NCBI GenBank assembly: GCA_937908115.1
Contig: CALEQZ010000044.1
Coordinates: 1 to 22,662 of the forward strand
Source of the DNA: an uncultured Alcaligenaceae bacterium
Lineage (GTDB): Bacteria > Pseudomonadota > Gammaproteobacteria > Burkholderiales > Burkholderiaceae_B
DNA length: 22,662 bases
Reading direction: 5' to 3'
The position numbers and the translations under genes were made by a program. The first letter of the stretch is position 1, and each line of letters opens with the position of its first letter. Under the pieces are notes generated by a model. That model saw only the letters and a list, made by a program, of their open reading frames with translations, ran no database searches and was not told the origin of the DNA. This document shows positions 7,312 through 15,609 of this stretch, piece after piece.

Positions 7312-9120
7312 TCAATGATTATGGCGCGACTCCCCACGCGTCTCGAGGATGTTCAGATAGAGCGTGGCCGGCTCCAGACACGCGCCGGTCCCGTGCTGGC
7401 CCACGAGGCTGCGGTAAATTTCCTCCCACGGGGTCTTGTGCTCCAACTTGGGCGGGACCCATGCGTTGCGCCGGCGGGCGAGTTCGCCTTCCGGCAACAG
7501 CACGTCCACCTTGCGCGCTTTCAGGTCGATGCGGATCTTGTCGCCGGTCTTCAGTAGCGCGAGGCCGCCGCCGACCGCCGCCTCGGGCGATACGTTGAGG
7601 ATGGATGGACTCGCAGACGTGCCGCTTTGCCTGCCGTCGCCGATCGTCGGCAGTGTCTTGACGCCGCGCTTGAGCAGCTCGGCGGGCGGCTGCATGTTGA
7701 CGACTTCTGCGCCGCCCGGATAGCCGACGGGCCCGCAGTTGCGGATGACCAGGATGGAGCGTTCGTCGATGCCCAATTCCGGGTCGTCGATCCGTGCGTG
7801 GTAATCCTCCGGCCCCTCGAACACGATGGCCCGCCCCTCGAATACGTCCGGATTGTCGGGGTCGGACAAAAACTGCTTGCGGAAGGCGGGATCAATCACG
7901 CTGATCTTCATCACGGCGTTGTCGAACAGGTTGCCGGACATGACGACAAAGCCCGCTGCCTCCTTCAACGGGTTGTCGAAGGCGCGGATGACCGTGCGGT
8001 CAGGTTCCCCGACTGTCGCCAGGTCCTCGGCCAGTGTGCGTCCGGTGACCGTCTTGACTTCGGTGTTGAGGCGCCCGGCCAGCATCAGTTCGCGCATGAC
8101 CGCCGGTACGCCTCCGGCGCGGTAAAACGCCTCGCCGAGGAACCGTCCGGCCGGCTGGCAGTCGACGAGCAGGGGAATGTCCGCCCCCAGGCGCTGCCAA
8201 TCGTCGAGCGTGTGGTCGACCCCCATGTGCCTGGCGATGGCGACCAGATGGATCGGGCAGTTCGACGATGCCCCGAGCGCTGCTGCCGCGACGACCGCGT
8301 TCTCGAAGGCGGCGCGGGTCATGATATCGGACGGCCGCAGGTTTTCGGCGACCATCTCGACGATGCGACGCCCGGTGCGATAGGCCATCCAGCCGCGCTC
8401 CCGGTAGGGGGCGGGAATCGCGGCGCACCCGGGCAGCGACATGCCAAGCGCCTCGGCAAGCGAGTTCATCGACAGTGCCGTGCCCATCGTATTGCAGTGG
8501 CCGACCGACGGCGCAGCCGACGCCACCATGTCCATGAACGCGTCATAGTCGATTTCGCTCGCGGCATACCGCTTGCGCGCCTCCCATACGATCGTTCCGG
8601 ACCCCGCCAGGCTACCCTGGTACCAACCGTCGAGCATGGGGCCGCCCGAAAGCACGATCGAGGGGATATTCACCGTCGCGGCCGCCATCAGGCAGGCCGG
8701 CGTCGTCTTGTCACAGCCAGTGGTGAGCACCACGCCGTCGATGGGATAGCCGTGCAGGATCTCGACCAGCCCAAGATACGCGAGGTTGCGGTCGAGTGCG
8801 GCCGTCGGGCGCTTGCCGGTTTCCTGGATCGGATGCACCGGGAATTCGAGGGGAATGCCGCCTGCATCGCGGATGCCGTCCCTGACACGCTTGGCCAGTT
8901 CGAGATGATGCCTGTTGCACGGCGCAAGGTCCGAGCCGGTTTGCGCAATGCCGATGATCGGCTTGCCCGACTGCAGTTCCTCGCGTGTGATGCCATAGTT
9001 CATGTACCGCTCGATGTACAGCGCGGTCATGCCCGGATCGGCCGGATCGTCAAACCAGCGGCGGCTGCGCAGGCGGGGACGACTCCCCGTGGCAGCCGAA
9101 GGGTGCTTTTCTGTCGTCAT
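7312..9120 (-). CDS. IlvD/Edd-family sugar-acid dehydratase, D-xylonate dehydratase-like
   Basis: A [2Fe-2S] dehydratase that removes water from an aldonic acid to give a 2-keto-3-deoxy acid. Counting from the ATG at 9120 (602 residues), the cluster ligands are C68 (APCN), C136 (TTGCDKTTPAC) and C209 (GHCNTMG). The spacings 68 and 73 match L-arabinonate dehydratase, and K138 matches its carbamylated magnesium-binding lysine. From memory it resembles Caulobacter XylD along its length, including the RSRxWFD start, the PCNRxHL block, CAAIPAPYRERG and a histidine-ending HNH tail. It is therefore more likely a pentonate-type enzyme than IlvD of branched-chain synthesis. A GTG at 9129 is an alternative start. 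It is the last gene of the catabolic cluster, 100 bp after the hydroxyacid dehydrogenase. Substrate identity is inferred. Confidence 0.9.
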   Translation of the reverse strand: MTTEKHPSAATGSRPRLRSRRWFDDPADPGMTALYIERYMNYGITREELQSGKPIIGIAQTGSDLAPCNRHHLELAKRVRDGIRDAGGIPLEFPVHPIQETGKRPTAALDRNLAYLGLVEILHGYPIDGVVLTTGCDKTTPACLMAAATVNIPSIVLSGGPMLDGWYQGSLAGSGTIVWEARKRYAASEIDYDAFMDMVASAAPSVGHCNTMGTALSMNSLAEALGMSLPGCAAIPAPYRERGWMAYRTGRRIVEMVAENLRPSDIMTRAAFENAVVAAAALGASSNCPIHLVAIARHMGVDHTLDDWQRLGADIPLLVDCQPAGRFLGEAFYRAGGVPAVMRELMLAGRLNTEVKTVTGRTLAEDLATVGEPDRTVIRAFDNPLKEAAGFVVMSGNLFDNAVMKISVIDPAFRKQFLSDPDNPDVFEGRAIVFEGPEDYHARIDDPELGIDERSILVIRNCGPVGYPGGAEVVNMQPPAELLKRGVKTLPTIGDGRQSGTSASPSILNVSPEAAVGGGLALLKTGDKIRIDLKARKVDVLLPEGELARRRNAWVPPKLEHKTPWEEIYRSLVGQHGTGACLEPATLYLNILETRGESRHNH

Positions 9121-9220
9121 GGTGCGCACATTCCTGAAAAAGTGTCAGTCGGGCGAATTGGGGCGCAGCAAGCGAAGCGCCAGGAGGGTCCCTACATTTC
9201 GCGCCTCGTGCTCGCCAAGT

Positions 9221-10174
9221 CTATCTCGGCGGCCCCAGGTACTCCGTCGGCAGCGGCCGCCCAGCGAAATAGGCGCTCAGGTTTTCCCGCACCAGCGCCC
9301 CCATCGCGGCGCGCGTCTCCTTCGTTGCGCTTGCTTGATGGGGCTGCAGGACCACATTGTCGAGTTCGAAAAACTCGCGTGCGATGTACGGCTCGTTGTG
9401 AAAGACATCCAGTGCCGCGCCGGCAATCCGACGCTCGCGCAAGTACCGTAGCAAGACGGGTTCGTCGACGATTGCGCCCCGGGCGACATTGATCAGCATC
9501 CCGTCTTGCCCCAATGCGTCGAGCACACGGCCGCCGACCAGGCCTTTCGTGTCGTGATCGGCCGAGGCACAGATCACGAGGAAGTCGACTTCCGCGGCCA
9601 AGGTGGCCAGGTCATCGAAATGGCGATAGGGAACGTCGTCGAAACGGCATCGGTCGTAGTAGGCGACGTCCAGCTGGAAGGCTTCTGCCCGCCGCGCCAC
9701 TGCGCGCCCTACGCGGCCCAGGCCCAGTATGCCAAGGCGCTTGCCCCATACGCGCGTCGTCAGGCCAGGGCCGCCCCCGGGCCAGTACCCCTGCCGCACG
9801 TAGCCGTCGCACTGCGGGATGCGGCGGGCACAGGCAAGCAGCAAGCCGATCGCCATGTCCGCGACGTCCTCGGTCAAGACATCCGGCGTGTGGGTCACGC
9901 GGATGTTACGCCGCCGCGCGTGCGCGAGGTCGATGGCGTCGACCCCGACACCATAGCAGGCGATGAGCTCGAGGTCAGGCAGCAAATCCATCGTCGCTGC
10001 GTCAACGCCGTGCTCGCCGTCAGTCGCGATCGCGCACACGCCCGGGCCGACTTGCCGGAGGAAGCTGGCCTTGTCGCTCGCCTCCCACAGCCGGTGCACG
10101 TCATACGTTTGTTCCAGGATGGCCATATCTGATGGCGTATACGGCCATACAACGATCAGGGGCTGCTTGCTCAT
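9221..10174 (-). CDS. D-2-hydroxyacid dehydrogenase (glyoxylate/hydroxypyruvate reductase type)
   Basis: An NAD(P)-dependent oxidoreductase interconverting a 2-oxoacid and a D-2-hydroxyacid in the cytoplasm. The 317-residue length is normal. The nucleotide-binding loop LGILGLGRVGRA has GLGRVG at 151-156. The catalytic triad is complete: R232 in NVARGAIVDE, E261 in FHNEP and H279 in QPHQAS. The substrate loop CYGVGVD at 73-79 is the family pattern. I chose the ATG at 10174 (MSKQPL); a TTG at 10186 is possible, and neither has a good Shine-Dalgarno. It sits between the MFS gene (31 bp) and the dehydratase (100 bp), suggesting cotranscription. In this setting it may reduce glyoxylate or a 2-keto-3-deoxy acid, or oxidise the imported hydroxyacid; the sequence does not decide. 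Confidence 0.92.
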   Translation of the reverse strand: MSKQPLIVVWPYTPSDMAILEQTYDVHRLWEASDKASFLRQVGPGVCAIATDGEHGVDAATMDLLPDLELIACYGVGVDAIDLAHARRRNIRVTHTPDVLTEDVADMAIGLLLACARRIPQCDGYVRQGYWPGGGPGLTTRVWGKRLGILGLGRVGRAVARRAEAFQLDVAYYDRCRFDDVPYRHFDDLATLAAEVDFLVICASADHDTKGLVGGRVLDALGQDGMLINVARGAIVDEPVLLRYLRERRIAGAALDVFHNEPYIAREFFELDNVVLQPHQASATKETRAAMGALVRENLSAYFAGRPLPTEYLGPPR

Positions 10175-10205
10175 GGCGACAGTCAATAGAGGAAGGAAGT
10201 GGCGT

Positions 10206-11552
10206 TCATGGTTTCTGCGTGCCGGCGTCGCGGAAGCGGATCTTCTTGGGTATCCCGTAAGCGATGAGCACGGCCGTCACGGCGCAGGTGATCGCGATCG
10301 TGTACAGGCCCATCGATGCGCTGCCGGTCATGTCCTTGACTTTGCCCACCATGTACGGCGCGATGAGTCCCCCGATCTGCCCGAACGAGTTGATGAGCGC
10401 CACGCCGGCCGCGGCGGCTGCCCCAGTCAATACCCGCGCGGGAAAGATCCAGAAAATGCCGAACGACGCGATGATGCCGGTCGCCGCGATCGTCATGCCG
10501 AACACGAGGACCAGGGTGCTGTGCTCATAAGCCGCGCTGAGCACATAGCCGATGGCCACCGCCAAGGCGCAGCCGGTCAGGTGCCAGCGGCGCTCACCGG
10601 TGCGGTCAGACGTCCTGCCCAGGAAGATCGTGCCGATCAACGCCACGATGTACGGAAAAGACGTGATGAGGCCGATCATGAACGGATCGGTGGTGCCAGC
10701 CGTCTTGACCAATTGCGGCATCCAGAACAGGAAGCCGTAGATGCCCATGCACAGCCCGAAGTAAATCAGCGAGAACAGGTACGTGACCGGGCGCTTTAGT
10801 GCCTCGCCGAACAAGTGCGTGCTGTCGACCTGGGGGTCACGAGCAAGGATCTCGCTCAGGCGCTGTTTCTCGTCTGGCGTGAGCCACTTTGCATCCTTGA
10901 CGTGATCGTCCAGCACCAACAACACGATGATGCCCAGCAGGACAGACGGAACGCCCTCGAGCAGGAACAGCCATTGCCAACCCTGCAAGTCGTAAACGCC
11001 GTCGAAGTACTTGAGGATCGCACCCGAAACCGGCCCCGCGATGATGCCGCACAGCGCGATGCTGCTGAAAAACAGATTGTTGATCCGTCCGCGACGCTCG
11101 GCCGGAAACCAGCGCGTGAAGTAATAGAGCACCCCGGGCACGAAACCGGCTTCCAGCACGCCGAGCAGGAAGCGCAGTACGTAGAACATGGTCTCCGAGG
11201 TGACGAACATCATTGCGGCCGAGACGATGCCCCATGTGATCATGATCCGCGCGATCCAGATGCGCGCACCCACCTTCACCAGAATGGCATTGCTCGGGAT
11301 CTCGAACAGCAGATAACCGACGAAGAAGGCGCTGGCGCCCAGCCCGTAGGCGGTTTCGCTCAGGCCGATGTCCGACTGCATTTGCAGCTTGGCGAAGCTG
11401 ACGTTCACCCGGTCCAGATAGGCCATGACGAAGCAGGCCAGTATCAACGGGACGATACGCCAATTGACCTTGTTGAAGAGTTGCTTCTCGAATTGCTCGT
11501 CGAACAGGTCGGCAGGCTGCGCGCTTGCCGCCAGTGATGCCTGTGTTTGCAT
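10206..11552 (-). CDS. MFS transporter, anion:cation symporter family
   Basis: An inner-membrane proton-coupled importer of organic anions, 448 residues with about 12 hydrophobic helices in two halves and a central hydrophilic loop (VLDDHVKDAKWLTPDEKQRL). TM1 ends in YLDRVNVSFA. The TM2-TM4 region FFVGYLLFEIPSNAILVKVGARIWIARIMI is the signature of the tartrate/phthalate/glucarate permease branch (ACS family). The start at 11552 (MQTQAS) is chosen over upstream in-frame codons because GGAGAC lies five bases before it. Upstream is the SDR gene, 85 bp away, and downstream is the hydroxyacid dehydrogenase. The family and setting point to uptake of a sugar acid or hydroxyacid as substrate for the cluster; the exact ligand is not readable. 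Confidence 0.94.
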   Translation of the reverse strand: MQTQASLAASAQPADLFDEQFEKQLFNKVNWRIVPLILACFVMAYLDRVNVSFAKLQMQSDIGLSETAYGLGASAFFVGYLLFEIPSNAILVKVGARIWIARIMITWGIVSAAMMFVTSETMFYVLRFLLGVLEAGFVPGVLYYFTRWFPAERRGRINNLFFSSIALCGIIAGPVSGAILKYFDGVYDLQGWQWLFLLEGVPSVLLGIIVLLVLDDHVKDAKWLTPDEKQRLSEILARDPQVDSTHLFGEALKRPVTYLFSLIYFGLCMGIYGFLFWMPQLVKTAGTTDPFMIGLITSFPYIVALIGTIFLGRTSDRTGERRWHLTGCALAVAIGYVLSAAYEHSTLVLVFGMTIAATGIIASFGIFWIFPARVLTGAAAAAGVALINSFGQIGGLIAPYMVGKVKDMTGSASMGLYTIAITCAVTAVLIAYGIPKKIRFRDAGTQKP

Positions 11553-11557
11553 CGCGT

Positions 11558-11563
11558 GTCTCC
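11558..11563 (-). promoter_or_regulatory. Ribosome binding site of the MFS transporter
   Basis: GGAGAC on the minus strand, five bases before the ATG at 11552. It decides this start over the longer frame that begins at 11609. Confidence 0.6.
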
Positions 11564-11637
11564 ATTTATTTGTAATGCTGGTTAAAGCAACCGCCCCTTG
11601 CGACGACACCGGCTCGAAGCGGTTGCGCCTGCTCGCG

Positions 11638-12429
11638 CTAACCGCGGCCGATGAAAGGCATGTTGGTCGCCATGACGGTCATGAACTGGACGTTGGCGTC
11701 CAGTGGCAGGCTCGCCATGTACACCACGGAACGGGCCGCGTGCGACACGTCCATCACCGGCTCGACGGCCCGTTCGCCGTTTGCCTGAAGGGTGCCTGCG
11801 CCCATCTTCGCCGTCATGGGCGTCTGCGCATTGCCGAAGTCGATCTGGCAAACTGCTATGCCGAACTTGCGGCCATCCAGCGCGCAAGCCTTCGTCAACC
11901 CGAGGACTGCATGCTTGCTGGCGGTGTAGTCGGCAGAATGCAACCGTGGGACGTGGGCGGACAGTGAGCCGTTATTGATGATGCGCCCTCCGCCAGGCGT
12001 CTGCGCGCGCATCTGCCGGAACGCGGCCTGCGTGCAAAGCAGCGTGCCGGTTACGTTGATGTCCATCAACTTTTTCCACCGTTCGATGGATAGTTCCTCC
12101 ACCGAAACGCCTTCCACGCCAAGCCCGGCGTTGTTGAACAGCAGGTCAAGGCGCCCGAATGTCTTGCGCGTGACGTCGAACAGGTGCTGCACCGAGGATG
12201 GCTCGGATACGTCGGTCGGTACCGCGATCGCGCGGGTGTGGTCACCCCCCGCCTCGCGGTACTCGCGCACCACGTCGTTGAGCGCATCTTCGCGGCGGGC
12301 AGCCAGTACCACGCACCATCCATCATCGAGCAACGCCAGCGAAGTGGCTCGGCCGATTCCTGCGCTTGCACCGGTCACGATGGCCACCCGGCCATGTGTT
12401 GTGCCTTCCTTGGGTGTTTCTTGCTCCAT
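11638..12429 (-). CDS. Short-chain dehydrogenase/reductase, YdfG-like
   Basis: A 263-residue classical SDR using NAD(P). Cofactor loop TGASAGIG at 19-26, NNAG at 99-102 and the catalytic set S155, Y168, K172 (YTASK) are all present. Basic residues after the second strand (AARRED at 44-49) favour NADP. The C-terminal block from VMDVSHAARSVVYMASLP to the end (226-263) resembles the tail of YdfG-type 3-hydroxyacid or serine dehydrogenases rather than Caulobacter XylB. The ATG at 12429 is fixed by a strong AAGGAGGG; the longer frame to 12483 is not needed. It lies between the aldehyde dehydrogenase and the transporter, with 173 and 85 bp gaps. It probably oxidises a hydroxyl group of the sugar acid or its deoxy-keto product. 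Confidence 0.92.
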   Translation of the reverse strand: MEQETPKEGTTHGRVAIVTGASAGIGRATSLALLDDGWCVVLAARREDALNDVVREYREAGGDHTRAIAVPTDVSEPSSVQHLFDVTRKTFGRLDLLFNNAGLGVEGVSVEELSIERWKKLMDINVTGTLLCTQAAFRQMRAQTPGGGRIINNGSLSAHVPRLHSADYTASKHAVLGLTKACALDGRKFGIAVCQIDFGNAQTPMTAKMGAGTLQANGERAVEPVMDVSHAARSVVYMASLPLDANVQFMTVMATNMPFIGRG

Positions 12430-12435
12430 GCCATA

Positions 12436-12443
12436 CCCTCCTT
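12436..12443 (-). promoter_or_regulatory. Strong ribosome binding site of the SDR gene
   Basis: AAGGAGGG on the minus strand, six bases before the ATG at 12429. It is the best Shine-Dalgarno in the catabolic cluster and rules out the longer reading of the gene. Confidence 0.75.
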
Positions 12444-12602
12444 GCTGGCATGCACGCCATGCCAGCGTGTTCCTCAGGCTCAAGCGCCTGTATTACGCGT
12501 GAATGTCCGCCATGCCGGCTTTATCGCTGCGCGGCGATTTCTTCGATACGCGTAGCGACAAGCCTGGGCTTTGCGCACCTGGCCGTTGCGGCCTGGCGTG
12601 AG

Positions 12603-14189
12603 CTAGCGGGACGCAAGATCGATCTTTCCGTCGACGAGTCGATTGACCTTCCAAGGATTCGTCGTCCGCAGAGCCTCGGGCAACAACGCCTCGGGCATGT
12701 CCTGGTAGCACACCGGTCGCAGGAAGCGGCGAATCGCGAGGCTGCCCACCGAGGTCGAACGTCCGTCGGCCGTGGACGGGTAGGGGCCGCCATGCACCAT
12801 CGCGTGCGAGACTTCCACGCCCGTGCCGAAGCCATTGACGATCAGCCGTCCCGCGCGCCGCTCCAGGGCCGGCAGCAACGGCTGGACCGCCGGATAGTCC
12901 GGCTCATCGATATGCAGCGACGCCGTGAGCTGGCCCTCCAGCGATTCGATCAGTGCCTGCATCGATTGAAAATCCGGGCAACGGACGATCAGGGAAGCGG
13001 CACCGAAGATCTCTTCGCGCAACAGGGCGTGCTCGCGAAATGCCTCGGCCGTCGTCGAAAAGAGGGCACCCTGGCATTCGTACGCGCCCGCAGCAGGCTG
13101 TGCGCGCGCCACCGTTTGCACGTCCGGGTGGCCGGAAAAGGCCGCCACGCCCTTTTCGAACGCCCGGTGGATGCCCGGCGTGAGCATCGTTGCGGCCGGC
13201 GCGCGGGCCAACGCCTCCGACGCCGCGGCCACGAAGCGGTCCAGCGCCGGCCCTTGCACGGCGAGGATCAAGCCCGGGTTCGTGCAGAACTGGCCGGCGC
13301 CCAGCGTCAGTGACTGCACGAATGCCTGTGCGATCGCTTCGCCGCGTTGTTCCAGCGCATGGGGAAACAGGATCACCGGATTGATGCTGCTCATTTCGGC
13401 GTACACGGGGATCGGCTCGGGACGCGCCGCGGCAATGGCCATCAGCTCCGTGCCGGCCTGGCGCGAACCGGTGAAACCCACTGCCTTGATGCGTGGATCG
13501 CGCACGAGGCTTTGGCCGATTTCGCGGCCACTGCCAAACAGCATCGAGAACGTTCCGTCCGGCATGCCGCAGGCCGCCACGGCCTGGCGAACCGCCTTGC
13601 CCACGAGTTCGGAGGTGCCGGGGTGCGCCGAATGGGCCTTGACGATCACGGGGCAGCCAGCCGCGAAGGCGGCAGCCGTATCGCCGCCCGCAACGGAAAA
13701 GGCGAGCGGAAAGTTGCTGGCGCCGAACACCGCGACGGGCCCGAGCGGGATATGGCGCATGCGCAGGTCGGGACGCGGCAGCGGCTTGCGTTCCGGCTGC
13801 GCAGGATCCACACGCACTTCGAGGAAATCGCCGGCGCGCACGACGCCCGCGAACATCCGCAGTTGGCCGACCGTGCGAGCGCGTTCGCCTTCGATACGTG
13901 CACGCGGCAGCCCCGTCTCGGCAACGCAGCGCTCGACGAGCGCGTCGCCCAACTCGAGGATATTGTTGGCAATGGTGTCCAGGAATTCCGCGCGGGCTGG
14001 CAGGCTCGTTTCGCGAAAGCGGTCGAATGCGGACCACGCGAGCGCGCAAGCGGCGTCCACGTCCTGCAGCGTGGCGCCTCCGAAACTCGGTTCGAGGCGT
14101 TCTCCGCTGGCAGCGGCAATACCATGCAACTCACTATTGGTTCCGCGCCGCTCGGCCTGGCCAATCAATAGGTTTCCTGTGATGTCCAT
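12603..14189 (-). CDS. Aldehyde dehydrogenase, 2-oxoglutarate semialdehyde (2,5-dioxovalerate) type
   Basis: Oxidises an aldehyde acid with NAD(P); relatives convert 2-oxoglutarate semialdehyde to 2-oxoglutarate, the last step of non-phosphorylating pentose and hexarate pathways. Counting from the ATG at 14189 (MDITGNLLIG, 528 residues, the usual length), the ALDH residues are N159 (SNFP), K184, E265, catalytic C302 (GQFCTNPG) and E393 (EEIFG). The sequence GPVAVFGASNFPLAFSVAGG and the VEVSHAMVHGGPYPST tail are marks of this subfamily rather than ordinary ALDHs. The start is one of two close ATGs (14195 or 14189); GGGA lies seven bases before 14189. It lies 93 bp downstream of the Fe-ADH and 173 bp upstream of the SDR. 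Other short semialdehydes could also be substrates. Confidence 0.92.
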   Translation of the reverse strand: MDITGNLLIGQAERRGTNSELHGIAAASGERLEPSFGGATLQDVDAACALAWSAFDRFRETSLPARAEFLDTIANNILELGDALVERCVAETGLPRARIEGERARTVGQLRMFAGVVRAGDFLEVRVDPAQPERKPLPRPDLRMRHIPLGPVAVFGASNFPLAFSVAGGDTAAAFAAGCPVIVKAHSAHPGTSELVGKAVRQAVAACGMPDGTFSMLFGSGREIGQSLVRDPRIKAVGFTGSRQAGTELMAIAAARPEPIPVYAEMSSINPVILFPHALEQRGEAIAQAFVQSLTLGAGQFCTNPGLILAVQGPALDRFVAAASEALARAPAATMLTPGIHRAFEKGVAAFSGHPDVQTVARAQPAAGAYECQGALFSTTAEAFREHALLREEIFGAASLIVRCPDFQSMQALIESLEGQLTASLHIDEPDYPAVQPLLPALERRAGRLIVNGFGTGVEVSHAMVHGGPYPSTADGRSTSVGSLAIRRFLRPVCYQDMPEALLPEALRTTNPWKVNRLVDGKIDLASR

Positions 14190-14282
14190 GTCCATTTCCC
14201 AAATAGGATCAGTCGGATCCCCGAAGGTCACACGTCGAGATTTGTGCGCGCAAGCGCCACGTCGGGCATGCATACCTGCGCA

Positions 14283-15422
14283 TCACAGCGACGCTTCAAG
14301 CATGTCGTGGTAATCGTCGGCCGACGCCTCGCGCGGGTTGGTCTTGTGGCTATGATCCTTGAGCGCGCCGGCGATGATGTCCGGAAACATGTCGGGCGTG
14401 ACGCCCAGTTGCGCCAGCCCCGTGGGCAGGCCGAGCCGTTGCGTCATGGCGCGCACCGAGGAAGCCACCTCACTGCCGCTACCCAGGCCCATTGCCATGG
14501 CGAGGCGGTCGAGCTTGTGCTCCTGACGCACGGAAGGCGCTTCCTGGTTGAAGGCGAGCACGGCCGGCAGCAAGATGGCGTTCAGCGTGCCGTGATGCAG
14601 TCGCGGGTTGATGCCGCCGAGCGAATGGCTCAGGCTATGCACGCAACCAAGGCCCTTTTGGAATGCGAGCGCACCCTGCATCGACGCGCTCATCATGTTC
14701 AGGCGCGCGACGCGGTCGCCGGGCTCGCGCGTTGCGCGCTCGATGTGCCGCCACGCGCGCCACAGCCCGTCGAGCGCGATGCCGTCCGCAGGCGGGTTGA
14801 AGGAGGGGGCGAGGAAGGTTTCGATGCAATGCGCGATGGCATCCATGCCGGTTGCCGCCGTCAACGCGCTTGGCAAGCCCAGCGTCAGTTCGGGGTCGCA
14901 GATCGCAACGCGCGGCACCACGAACGGCGAGATCACGCCGACCTTGCGGCCATCGTCGAGGATCAGGATCGCGCCGCGGCCGACTTCGCTGCCGGTGCCG
15001 GCCGTCGTGGGCACGGCGATGACCGGCGCAGTGTTTGCGGTGATGTTTGCCATGCCGCCTTCGATCACGGCGAAGCGCTGCAGCGGACCGTCGTGCGTGG
15101 CGCAGACCGCCACGCCCTTGGCCAGGTCGATGGACGAACCGCCGCCCACGGCGATGATGCCGTCGCACTGTCCGGCCTGGTAGACCGACACGGCTTCGCG
15201 CACCGCGGCTTCGTTCGGATTCGGGGGCGTGCCGTCGTAGATCGTCACGGGCACGTCGTTTCCAAGCGCGCCGAGCACGGTGTCGATGAGGCCCGCGGCG
15301 CGCACCCCCTTATCGGTCACGATCAAGGGTCGGGATATGCCCACGTGCTCGCATTCATTCTTGAGCAAACGGACGGCGCCAAAATCGAACTGGATTCGCG
15401 TGACGTAATTGATGAGGGACAT
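14283..15422 (-). CDS. Iron-containing (type III) alcohol dehydrogenase
   Basis: A cytoplasmic NAD(P)-dependent alcohol/aldehyde oxidoreductase of 379 residues, the normal length. The nucleotide motif GGGSSIDLAK is at 93-102. The metal ligands are D194 and H198 (GMDAIAHCIE), H262 (VHSLSHSLGG) and H277 (LHHGTLNAILLP), all in place, so an active Fe2+ enzyme is expected. It resembles 4-hydroxybutyrate dehydrogenase and lactaldehyde reductase relatives; maleylacetate reductase is another branch. The frame continues far upstream to 15797, but that part overlaps the LysR gene and is not family-like, so the start is the ATG at 15422. It has no clear Shine-Dalgarno. This is the first gene of the catabolic cluster, next to the shared control region. 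It could handle glycolaldehyde or a hydroxy-semialdehyde. Confidence 0.93.
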   Translation of the reverse strand: MSLINYVTRIQFDFGAVRLLKNECEHVGISRPLIVTDKGVRAAGLIDTVLGALGNDVPVTIYDGTPPNPNEAAVREAVSVYQAGQCDGIIAVGGGSSIDLAKGVAVCATHDGPLQRFAVIEGGMANITANTAPVIAVPTTAGTGSEVGRGAILILDDGRKVGVISPFVVPRVAICDPELTLGLPSALTAATGMDAIAHCIETFLAPSFNPPADGIALDGLWRAWRHIERATREPGDRVARLNMMSASMQGALAFQKGLGCVHSLSHSLGGINPRLHHGTLNAILLPAVLAFNQEAPSVRQEHKLDRLAMAMGLGSGSEVASSVRAMTQRLGLPTGLAQLGVTPDMFPDIIAGALKDHSHKTNPREASADDYHDMLEASL

Positions 15423-15609
15423 GGAATAAGCTTTAGTTATACTGGGGCCGGTCAGTGAATGCATTCTTACGGCACTGGATCCTGACCGCCTGGACGCAGG
15501 CGACGCTTTGGCGCCCGTAGAATCTGCCTTGAGCTGAGGCAGTATAGGTAAAAGCCAAGTGCGCAGTAATTGAGAGGTTCTAATACGGGTATAACTGTTC
15601 CTTAATCCA
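15423..15609. promoter_or_regulatory. Divergent control region of the catabolic cluster and its LysR gene
   Basis: A 187-bp non-coding region between divergent starts, low in GC for this genome. On the minus strand TATAAC (15441 to 15436) lies 13 bases before the Fe-ADH start. On the plus strand TATAAC (15590-15595) lies 14 bases before the LysR start. These form part of the 8-base inverted pair AGTTATAC (15435-15442) and GTATAACT (15589-15596). A 10-base palindrome GAATGCATTC is at 15457-15466. The arms CGGTCAG (15449-15455) and CTGACCG (15482-15488) enclose it off-centre. These are plausible promoter and operator parts; none is proved. Confidence 0.6.
15581..15593. promoter_or_regulatory. 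Candidate LysR operator (T-N11-A box)
   Basis: TAATACGGGTATA fits the LysR-family T-N11-A consensus with the dyad ATAC-N2-GTAT. It overlaps the proposed -10 of the LysR gene, as expected for autorepression, and lies about 160 bp upstream of the Fe-ADH start. Confidence 0.5.

Noticed and set aside
7300..7316. Short tandem repeat of GCGTCAATGC type near the dehydratase stop
   Set aside because: Only two units of about 10 bases; likely chance in this composition.
7627..9492. Very long plus-strand open frame (621 codons) opposite the dehydratase
   Set aside because: Antisense to the IlvD/Edd gene, whose iron-sulfur and lysine motifs are intact; the plus frame has no family features.
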